A stretch of DNA of 5,615 nt from positions 1 to 5,615 of the forward strand of contig CAVBBU010000103.1 in the NCBI GenBank assembly GCA_963593765.1, in the 5' to 3' direction. Shown one piece after another: positions 1 through 5,615 of this stretch. The notes beneath the pieces are model-generated. The model was not told the origin of the DNA. It saw only the letters and a program-made list of their open reading frames with translations, and ran no database searches. The DNA is from CAVBBU01 sp963593765 (GTDB lineage: Bacteria; Bacillota; Clostridia; Lachnospirales; Lachnospiraceae). Both the position numbers and the translations under genes were made by a program. Position 1 is the stretch's first letter, and each line of letters begins with the position of its first letter.

Positions 1-68
1 AGCGCATAGCGGTTCCCAGCGTAGCTGCGAGCACTGCTTTATTCGAGATATACGAATATTTCGGATGA
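1..68 (+). other. GC-rich patch; possible 3' end of an upstream gene
   Basis: The first 40 bases are about 60% G+C by direct count, clearly richer than the AT-rich DNA that follows. Reading from base 3, the frame is open from the window edge for 21 codons (RIAVPSVAASTALFEIYEYF, then G) and stops at TGA 66-68, about 30 bases before a strong hairpin. That is the layout expected for a C-terminus followed by a terminator. The alternative is a GC-rich intergenic repeat, since motifs of the type AGCG-n-TAGC recur within it and the codons are unusually GC-rich for this genome. The fragment is too short to assign to a family, and I cannot choose between the two readings from the sequence. Confidence 0.3.
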
Positions 69-73
69 TTTGA

Positions 74-95
74 ATATGTATTAAATATGTATTAA
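74..95. repeat. 11-bp tandem repeat, two copies
   Basis: The unit ATATGTATTAA occurs twice head to tail (74-84 and 85-95) with no mismatch, directly before the hairpin at 99-139. It is AT-rich and may be simple slippage. No function is evident. Confidence 0.75.
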
Positions 96-98
96 ACA

Positions 99-139
99 AA
101 GGAATGACAAAGTAAGAAAATCTTACTTTGTCATTCCTT
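99..139. terminator. Perfect 19-bp hairpin, probable bidirectional terminator
   Basis: Bases 99-117 pair with 121-139 over 19 base pairs without mismatch, leaving only an AAA loop. On the minus strand the stem is followed by a T-rich run (TTTGTTTAAT), a good terminator tail. On the plus strand the tail is CCTTATTAATTA, T-rich but interrupted. It probably ends transcription of whatever lies upstream and insulates the typA promoter, which starts about 45 bases downstream. The stem is unusually long and perfect for an intrinsic terminator, so a small dispersed inverted repeat is also possible. Confidence 0.6.
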
Positions 140-182
140 ATTAATTATAGAGCCATATGGTATATCCATTTTCAAAGCACTC

Positions 183-211
183 TTGCATAAAGATAATCAC
201 AATGCTATACT
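183..211 (+). promoter_or_regulatory. Probable sigma-A promoter of typA
   Basis: A -35 box TTGCAT (183-188) and a -10 box TATACT (206-211) are separated by exactly 17 bases. The -10 box is preceded by TG at 203-204, giving an extended -10 element (TGCTATACT). Transcription would start near 218, leaving a leader of about 40 bases before the typA start, with no room for an elaborate control structure. The promoter lies between the upstream hairpin and the gene, as expected for an independent unit. Confidence 0.7.
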
Positions 212-258
212 TAAATTTCGTGTAAAACGGATATTAAATAAGTCATAGAGGAATTATT

Positions 259-2100
259 ATGAATATTAAAAGAGAAGACGTTAGAAATGTTGCCATCATT
301 GCCCATGTAGATCATGGCAAGACAACCCTAGTAGACCAGCTGCTTAAGCAAAGCGGTATATTCAGAGAAAACCAAGAGGTTGCAGAGAGAGTTATGGACT
401 CTAATGCCATAGAAAGAGAGCGTGGCATAACCATACTTTCTAAGAATACTGCGGTCAACTATAAAGGCATTAAGATAAATATCATAGACACACCAGGACA
501 TGCGGACTTCGGCGGAGAGGTTGAGCGTGTTCTTAAGATGGTTAATGGTGTTATACTCGTTGTAGATGCATACGAGGGAGTTATGCCACAGACTAAGTTC
601 GTTCTTAGAAAGGCACTTGAGCTAGACCTCTATGTAGTATGCTGCATCAACAAATGTGACAGACCAGAGGCAAGACCTATGGAGGTAGAGGACGAGGTAC
701 TAGAGCTTCTTATGGACATGAATGCGACAGATGAACAGCTTGACTGCCCGTTTGTATTTGCATCGGCAAGAAGCGGCTTTGCAAGATATAATATAGAAGA
801 TACTAATACTGACATGACACCGCTTTTTGAAACTATCGTTAATCATATTCCTGCACCGGAGGGCGATCCGGATAAGGATACACAGATACTTATAAGTACC
901 ATAGATTATAATGAGTATGTAGGACGTATAGGCGTAGGCAAGGTTGACAATGGCAGCATAAAGGTTAATCAGGAATGTGCTATAGTTAATCACCATGAGC
1001 CAGATAAGCTAAGAAGGGTTAAGATAGGTAAGCTATACGAGTACGAGGGACTTAAGAGAGTAGAGGTTAGTAAGGCTGAGGTTGGATCTATAGTTGCTAT
1101 ATCAGGTATAGAGGATCTTCATATAGGCGATACTATAACATCGCCGGAGCATCCGGAGTCTATTCCATTCCAGAAGATATCTGAGCCGACTATATCTATG
1201 AACTTTATGGTAAATGACAGCCCATTTGCAGGACAGGAAGGAAAGTTTGTTACATCAAGACATATCAAGGATAGACTTTTTAGAGAGCTAAATACAGATG
1301 TATCTCTAAGAGTAGAGGAAACAGACTCGACAGATTGCTTTAAGGTATCAGGTCGTGGTGAGCTGCATCTTTCGGTTCTTATAGAGAATATGCGCCGAGA
1401 GGGATATGAGTTTGCCGTAAGTAAGGCTGAGGTTATATATGAATATAATGAAAGAAACCAAAAGCTTGAGCCTATGGAGCTTGCATATGTAGATGTTCCG
1501 GATGAGTTTACCGGTGCTGTTATTCAAAAGCTGACATCTCGAAAGGGAGAGCTGCAGGGAATGAGTCCTATACACGGCGGATATACAAGGCTAGAATTTG
1601 TTATCCCATCAAGAGGCTTGATAGGCTACCGTGGTGAGTTTATGACAGATACTAAAGGAAATGGAATATTAAATACTGAGTTTGAGGGCTATGGACCTTA
1701 TAAGGGTGATATGTTCTACCGTAAGAGCGGCTCTATAATAGCATTTGAAACTGGCGTGTCTATAACCTATGGTCTGTTTAATGCACAGGAAAGAGGAGTG
1801 CTCTTTATAGGACCGGGCGAAAAGGTATACTCAGGTATGGTTATAGGTCAGACAGGTAAGGCAGAGGACGTAGAGATCAATGTCTGCAAGACAAAGAAGC
1901 TGACAAATACTCGCTCTTCTAGCTCAGATGAGGCACTTCGACTTGTTACACCTAAGAATATGTCGCTAGAGCAGTGCCTTGAATTTATAGATACTGACGA
2001 GCTTCTTGAGGTAACACCGCAGTCGCTTCGTATAAGAAAGAAGATACTTGATCCTATGCTTCGTAAGAGAGCGATGATTAAGAATAAGCAGGATGTGTAG
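259..2100 (+). CDS. typA: Translational GTPase TypA/BipA
   Basis: This is a ribosome-associated GTPase of the EF-G/LepA superfamily. In studied bacteria the family supports 50S subunit assembly and growth in the cold or under stress, and acts in the cytoplasm at the EF-G site of the ribosome. The 613 residues match the usual family length. The G domain shows G1 AHVDHGKT (15-22), the switch I motif RGITI (55-59), G3 DTPGHADF (77-84, with the catalytic-type His81), G4 NKCD (131-134) and G5 ASA (168-170). A beta-barrel domain II follows from about 212 to 305. An EF-G domain III-like region contains GRGELHL (365-371), a domain V-like part begins near 400, and the TypA-specific C-terminal region includes RGLIGYRGEF (452-461). 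The basic C-terminal tail is present. The ATG is preceded by AGAGGA at 247-252, and an in-frame TAA at 235-237 excludes an upstream start. It has its own promoter and terminator, so it is probably monocistronic. Nothing is broken or missing. Confidence 0.98.
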   Translation: MNIKREDVRNVAIIAHVDHGKTTLVDQLLKQSGIFRENQEVAERVMDSNAIERERGITILSKNTAVNYKGIKINIIDTPGHADFGGEVERVLKMVNGVILVVDAYEGVMPQTKFVLRKALELDLYVVCCINKCDRPEARPMEVEDEVLELLMDMNATDEQLDCPFVFASARSGFARYNIEDTNTDMTPLFETIVNHIPAPEGDPDKDTQILISTIDYNEYVGRIGVGKVDNGSIKVNQECAIVNHHEPDKLRRVKIGKLYEYEGLKRVEVSKAEVGSIVAISGIEDLHIGDTITSPEHPESIPFQKISEPTISMNFMVNDSPFAGQEGKFVTSRHIKDRLFRELNTDVSLRVEETDSTDCFKVSGRGELHLSVLIENMRREGYEFAVSKAEVIYEYNERNQKLEPMELAYVDVPDEFTGAVIQKLTSRKGELQGMSPIHGGYTRLEFVIPSRGLIGYRGEFMTDTKGNGILNTEFEGYGPYKGDMFYRKSGSIIAFETGVSITYGLFNAQERGVLFIGPGEKVYSGMVIGQTGKAEDVEINVCKTKKLTNTRSSSSDEALRLVTPKNMSLEQCLEFIDTDELLEVTPQSLRIRKKILDPMLRKRAMIKNKQDV

Positions 2101-2174
2101 GATAAAGAATATGTAGTGGCAGAAATAAGGATTAGAATATAAAAAAATTGTAGGAATACATTGGGGAAAATTTG

Positions 2175-2215
2175 GCAGATACCTAAAACTGATGGCTTAG
2201 GTATCTGCTTTTTTT
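2175..2215 (+). terminator. Rho-independent terminator of typA
   Basis: Bases 2175-2186 (GCAGATACCTAA) pair perfectly with 2197-2208 over 12 base pairs around a 10-base loop, followed at once by seven T residues (2209-2215). It lies 75 bases after the typA stop codon with no gene in between. This should separate typA transcription from the downstream gene. Confidence 0.93.
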
Positions 2216-2271
2216 ACTAGAAAATTTTGAACTATAAAATCCAAACCAACTATCAGATATGATTGGAGTTT

Positions 2272-2289
2272 TTCCTGTACTTCCTGTAC
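2272..2289. repeat. 9-bp tandem repeat upstream of the promoter
   Basis: TTCCTGTAC is repeated exactly at 2272-2280 and 2281-2289, ending 12 bases before the -35 box at 2302. Each copy together with the following T contains TGTACT. The reverse complement AGTACA recurs once across the -10 box (2323-2328). This arrangement is compatible with a regulator binding site, but no known operator is recognised. Confidence 0.7.
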
Positions 2290-2301
2290 TTTCCGCATGC
2301 T

Positions 2302-2330
2302 TTGACTGATTATTGGGTAGGGAGTACAAT
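2302..2330 (+). promoter_or_regulatory. Strong sigma-A promoter (P1) of the exported-protein gene
   Basis: The -35 box TTGACT (2302-2307) and -10 box TACAAT (2325-2330) each differ from consensus at one position and are spaced by the ideal 17 bases. Transcription should start near 2337, giving a leader of about 213 bases before the ATG at 2550. That is long for a bacterial gene. Confidence 0.75.
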
Positions 2331-2393
2331 AATGTATTAAATTATTTGTGATTTTTTTATCAACCTTTAAAATAATAAATATTTGCATTTGAA

Positions 2394-2441
2394 AATTAAT
2401 CCCTTTAAAGATTAGTTATTAATGTTGTGCATGAAACATGC
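2394..2441 (+). other. Two small leader hairpins
   Basis: Bases 2394-2401 can pair with 2410-2417 (8 pairs, one of them G-U) around an 8-base loop. Bases 2429-2433 (GCATG) pair with 2437-2441 (CATGC) around an AAA loop. Both would be transcribed from the promoter at 2302-2330. Neither is followed by a T run, so they are not terminators. They could stabilise the leader or bind a regulator, but structures of this size also arise by chance in AT-rich DNA. Confidence 0.35.
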
Positions 2442-2471
2442 GTAGTATCGATAATAAACACAGATAAAAAT

Positions 2472-2500
2472 TTGCAAGATAAAAATTACTGAAATATAAA
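2472..2500 (+). promoter_or_regulatory. Possible second promoter (P2)
   Basis: TTGCAA (2472-2477) and TATAAA (2495-2500) are spaced by 17 bases, which would start a transcript near 2507 with a leader of about 43 bases. The boxes are weaker than those at 2302-2330, and such matches are common in DNA this AT-rich. A second TTGCAA, itself a palindrome, sits at 2502-2507, exactly 30 bases from the first. Confidence 0.35.
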
Positions 2501-2536
2501 ATTGCAAAAATTAAAAAATGAAATTGCTTTAAATGT

Positions 2537-2542
2537 AGGAGG
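2537..2542 (+). promoter_or_regulatory. Ribosome binding site of the exported-protein gene
   Basis: A full AGGAGG lies seven bases before the ATG at 2550, which is ideal spacing and fixes the start. The reading frame is closed by TGA at 2490-2492. The only other in-frame start candidate, TTG at 2502, lies upstream of this site and has no ribosome binding site of its own. Confidence 0.92.
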
Positions 2543-2549
2543 ATGCATT

Positions 2550-5500
2550 ATGGGAAAGCATAAAACTAAAATCAAGAGACTTGCAGCATTTTGGTTAAGT
2601 ATAGCTATGCTTTGTGGCTCAATCTATTCGAGCAATAACTATACATCGCTCGCTGACCAGACAGGCTTAAACTTACTTGAAAGCTTTAAGGCTGAAAATA
2701 GAAAGGGAAATAACAGTAGCGATAGCTCAGGTGGAATTACAGCAGTAAAGGCAACTGCTGCTAATTCAGGTGAGATAACAGATGGTGATGTAGAAGATGA
2801 CACCGCCACTACTTCTGATGCCGATGGAGATGTAGCGACAGCATCAAATGCAAATGCTATTAGGTCACTTAGAGCTACTGTGGCTACAAAAGTGAAGGAG
2901 GAAATTAAATCCTCTATCAGCTATGTTACAGGTGGAGTTACTGGAGCAATAGCTACTCCAGGCGACTTTGCTATAGGTAAGAATGGAACAAAGGATATGA
3001 AAATAGCCTATTCTATAGATATTACCAATGATTTTAAGGATGAGGATACAAGTGATATAGGTGCAGAAATTGTTATACCATATGGCTTTAGCCCAAAGAA
3101 CTACGAACTAAAAGGAGATGATGCTCTTAAATGGAGTGTAGAGTATGAACTAGTTGATAATAATGAACCTTACGGTGGCGGTATAATTAAGATAAAAACC
3201 AGTGCTCATATTACAGACACACTTGAGGCATCGTTTGAGATTTTACAGGATGCACAGGCACTTATAAATAATCTTAGTACAACCAACGAATATAAATTTG
3301 CTCTAAATCTATATACAAATTATTCGACGAACTCACCAATCCGTTTAGTTAAAGAGGGCAAAAGTGAAGATGAAACTACAAGCTTCGCATTTAAGGAGGC
3401 GGATAATTCAAATCCAACATGGACTGTAGAATTATACAATGATGGCATTAAGAATAATGATATAGTATATAGCCCTAAGGATTTCTCGACAGGAAGATCT
3501 AGGGCATCAGAGGATGCATATAAAACATACTCTTATTTAACGAGCAATGAATTTGATAAAGGAATTGTTATAAAGTATACAAAAACAGAGGGATATATCT
3601 CTGATGATACGATTTTTAAATTTGTGACAGAAAAGCTCCCTCTATATAATGACGAATCCCTTGTACTTGTCAGGTTTATAGATGAATATGAAAATGTTGT
3701 TTATCTAACAGCTAAAGGTACACCATATCTTACTCCAAATACAGTTACAAATGGCGAGTATACGCTTAATGCGGCAAAAATGGCAAATGACTCTTATACG
3801 GATGGAGTTGTAGAGCGTTTTACAACTATAAAGGATGCAACTCCTAATAATTCTACATATGCAGATATTTTCTACAGAAAAGGTACCTTTGAGATTAGAG
3901 TTATGCCGAAGATTCTGTACAATAAAATATTATATAATGAAACAGCTTTACCGCACATATATGAATCTAATTATAATACGGGAGTAGTGGCAAAAAGTAA
4001 TAATCCAGATGAAGCTGATATAGAACCTAATGGAACTCCTATTAAAATAACAATTAATAGTGGTTCTCAGACTTATAGTGATTATTTTAAGTCTGCAAGT
4101 GCTGCAGATAGCGATGAAAAGGAAGTCAATCAGATTGGAACTACAAAAACCTATAATGATGTTACTAATCAAAGTATAAGGCTTAATTATAGTTCTTATA
4201 GCTCTACAGTCGATTGGAAGCCATACAATAACTTTTCTATCACAGTAAACTATAGTGATGGTGTAGATAAGAATGGTAAAACATATAAGGGTGCACTGTA
4301 TCCAGTAAAGCTAGAAAGCTTATTAACAACGGAAACTAACGGTTTAACATATAAAATATATATTAAAGATGCTAATTCAGGTAATGAAAGAATAGAAACT
4401 ATTGTTGGAAAGAAAAATAGCACTGAATACTATCCTTATACTCCGTCCAATACTATCAAAGAAACTGTTTATAGAGACGGCCGTACAACATGGGATGGCA
4501 CTTCGGGAAGTACTAAGCTAGATGATACTGAATATGTATTTAAGGTTGAGATATTTAAAGACAAGGTTGCTGATAATTCGATTAATGGAAATTGCACCCT
4601 TGCAAATACGACTTTAAGAGCACAGCACCATACAATAGATGGAATGAATACAAATATACCCGATTCTACTAAAGTAAGGCTTGAATCTACGGTTAAGATG
4701 GCGAATGTTACAAAGGGAACATATGTCCAAAATATAACGACCGTAGAAGATACTACTCATATAGGGGATAGTTTGGAACTTCTTAAGGCAGATGCAAATC
4801 AGGACTATTTGACTTTACAGGTTAATAATGCAACTGCGGAAAATGGAATATTAGGTATATATACTTTAAAGAAATATTTACTTACGGATGATTATGATAG
4901 TACAGATCCGCCTGTAGTAGTTATATCAGGAGATGGAGCTACGCTAACAGACAGAGTCGGAGCTACAGACCAGACTCTAATGTATATTGTCTACGAGGAA
5001 AATGGAGATGATGTTTTAATAGATTTTACTAATAAAAAGATAATTAATTTAGCTGATAAGACAGTGAAGAATTGTGATGTAGAAGTATCAGACTATGTAA
5101 TAGACGTTACTAGTAGCTATTTTGAAAGCTTTGGTGGTAAGGATATATCTGTAGATTCCGAAGGAAATGTAGTCATTAAAAAGGAATATGTAACGAGTAA
5201 AAATAAGGATTTGTCTTACACCTACCCATATAGGAATCTAAGCGATTCTAATGATAATGACACAAAACTATATAATCTAACACTATTGTTTGGAGACCTA
5301 CGCAAAGAGGGCATAAATATAAACTATGCAAAAGAGATAGTATTAAGTCAGGACTATGTTATCAATAAATGGAATGCTACTGCTGAAAATGGTGAGACCT
5401 GGTCTAAGTGCTTTTATGCTAATGCAATAAAGCCGGGATATCTTAATTACGATAGTCTTATAAAGCCTTATATAGATGGTAAGACAAAGTTTGAAGATGT

Positions 5501-5615
5501 ATCAGAGCTTAAATATAAAAGTCAGCTTTATTGCAAGTCAAGTGATTACTACAATGAGAAGGTTAATAATATAGCTACGGATAGTAATGCAGGAGCACAC
5601 GGAAAGGCTACAGAA
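2550..5615 (+). CDS. Large secreted protein of unknown function (N-terminal part, open at window end)
   Basis: The frame is open for 1022 codons from a start with an excellent ribosome binding site to the last base, so the 3' end lies outside the window. The N-terminus is a typical Gram-positive signal peptide: a basic stretch (KHKTKIKR, 3-10), a hydrophobic core (11-26) and a likely signal peptidase I site after S-L-A at 33-35. Residues 54-103 form a low-complexity linker rich in Ser, Asn, Thr, Asp and Ala that includes ATASNANA (96-103). From about 120 on, the chain is polar, rich in Asn, Asp, Thr and Tyr, with alternating hydrophobic and polar residues that suggest beta-sandwich modules (inference). 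No further membrane segment is visible. The mature part has only four cysteines (682, 842, 954, 995). The heptapeptide NATAENG occurs twice (760-766, 942-948). I recognise no enzyme motif, and I see no sortase signal, SLH or Cna_B hallmark in the visible part; a wall anchor could follow beyond the window. A surface adhesin or structural protein is the likeliest role, but this is inference. Confidence 0.93.
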   Translation, partial: MGKHKTKIKRLAAFWLSIAMLCGSIYSSNNYTSLADQTGLNLLESFKAENRKGNNSSDSSGGITAVKATAANSGEITDGDVEDDTATTSDADGDVATASNANAIRSLRATVATKVKEEIKSSISYVTGGVTGAIATPGDFAIGKNGTKDMKIAYSIDITNDFKDEDTSDIGAEIVIPYGFSPKNYELKGDDALKWSVEYELVDNNEPYGGGIIKIKTSAHITDTLEASFEILQDAQALINNLSTTNEYKFALNLYTNYSTNSPIRLVKEGKSEDETTSFAFKEADNSNPTWTVELYNDGIKNNDIVYSPKDFSTGRSRASEDAYKTYSYLTSNEFDKGIVIKYTKTEGYISDDTIFKFVTEKLPLYNDESLVLVRFIDEYENVVYLTAKGTPYLTPNTVTNGEYTLNAAKMANDSYTDGVVERFTTIKDATPNNSTYADIFYRKGTFEIRVMPKILYNKILYNETALPHIYESNYNTGVVAKSNNPDEADIEPNGTPIKITINSGSQTYSDYFKSASAADSDEKEVNQIGTTKTYNDVTNQSIRLNYSSYSSTVDWKPYNNFSITVNYSDGVDKNGKTYKGALYPVKLESLLTTETNGLTYKIYIKDANSGNERIETIVGKKNSTEYYPYTPSNTIKETVYRDGRTTWDGTSGSTKLDDTEYVFKVEIFKDKVADNSINGNCTLANTTLRAQHHTIDGMNTNIPDSTKVRLESTVKMANVTKGTYVQNITTVEDTTHIGDSLELLKADANQDYLTLQVNNATAENGILGIYTLKKYLLTDDYDSTDPPVVVISGDGATLTDRVGATDQTLMYIVYEENGDDVLIDFTNKKIINLADKTVKNCDVEVSDYVIDVTSSYFESFGGKDISVDSEGNVVIKKEYVTSKNKDLSYTYPYRNLSDSNDNDTKLYNLTLLFGDLRKEGININYAKEIVLSQDYVINKWNATAENGETWSKCFYANAIKPGYLNYDSLIKPYIDGKTKFEDVSELKYKSQLYCKSSDYYNEKVNNIATDSNAGAHGKATE

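Larger units (their letters stand above)
2216..2549 (+). other. Non-coding promoter and leader region of the exported-protein gene
   Basis: These 334 bases lie between the typA terminator and the next start codon. They are very AT-rich and contain no convincing gene on either strand. In order they hold a weak imperfect stem (2236-2244 with 2263-2272), a 9-bp tandem repeat, a near-consensus promoter, an AT-rich leader with two small hairpins, a second promoter-like pair of boxes, and a strong ribosome binding site. I recognise no riboswitch class or T-box in it. Confidence 0.8.

Noticed and set aside
630..1575. Several minus-strand open frames inside typA (630-815, 700-996, 1348-1575)
   Set aside because: They lie opposite a strongly conserved, intact gene and have biased low-complexity compositions typical of antisense shadows.
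2236..2273. A second terminator-like stem (2236-2244 with 2263-2272) running into a T run
   Set aside because: The stem needs a bulge, is AT-rich, has an 18-base loop, and most of the T run is part of the stem itself. The terminator at 2175-2215 already explains the end of typA transcription.
2197..2388. A 63-codon open frame on the minus strand
   Set aside because: It overlaps the typA terminator and the promoter at 2302-2330, lacks a well-placed ribosome binding site, and its protein is unremarkable. The repeated V-Q-E is just the 9-bp DNA repeat translated.
2422..2445. A seven-codon open frame (MLCMKHA) in the leader as a possible leader peptide
   Set aside because: There is no ribosome binding site before it, no run of codons for one regulated amino acid, and no attenuator after it.
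2601..2620. Cys22 of the exported protein as a lipoprotein attachment site
   Set aside because: The preceding residues A-M-L do not form a lipobox (no small residue at -1 and no Leu at -3). The S-L-A site at 33-35 fits signal peptidase I better.
2817..2834. D-A-D-G-D (residues 90-94) as a dockerin or calcium-binding loop
   Set aside because: It is one short match inside an acidic low-complexity linker without the rest of an EF-hand or dockerin repeat.
3948..4172. A 74-codon minus-strand open frame rich in Ile and Phe
   Set aside because: It is opposite the long exported-protein frame, and its hydrophobic look follows from the AT-rich sense codons. No start signals support it.

Overview
The window looks like the chromosome of an AT-rich, Gram-positive anaerobe of the Clostridia, most plausibly a member of the Lachnospiraceae. 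This rests on four things: a TypA sequence of clostridial type, consensus sigma-A promoters with 17-bp spacers, strong AGGAGG-type ribosome binding sites, and heavy use of ATA and AGA codons. A fifth, weaker clue is the low-complexity ATASNA-type linker in the second gene, which I associate with surface proteins of that family from general knowledge. No species call is possible from the sequence alone.

Layout: positions 1-258 are intergenic or the tail of an upstream gene. They hold a short GC-rich patch that may encode the last 21 residues of an upstream protein, an 11-bp tandem repeat, a perfect 19-bp hairpin (probable terminator), and a good extended -10 promoter for the next gene. Positions 259-2100 are a complete, intact typA (bipA) gene for a ribosome-associated translational GTPase. 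A classic Rho-independent terminator follows at 2175-2215. Positions 2216-2549 are non-coding and hold a near-consensus promoter (2302-2330), a second possible promoter nearer the gene (2472-2500), two small hairpins and some short repeats. From 2550 to the end runs one uninterrupted reading frame of 1022 codons. It encodes the N-terminal part of a very large secreted protein of unknown function, and the frame is still open at the window edge.

The two genes point the same way but appear to be separate transcription units: a strong terminator and a fresh promoter lie between them. I see no functional link. typA is a housekeeping or stress gene, while the second gene looks like an accessory cell-surface or exported protein. 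I found no RNA gene, CRISPR array, insertion sequence or recognised riboswitch. The least explained parts are the large exported protein and its roughly 210-nt leader with a possible operator arrangement around the first promoter.
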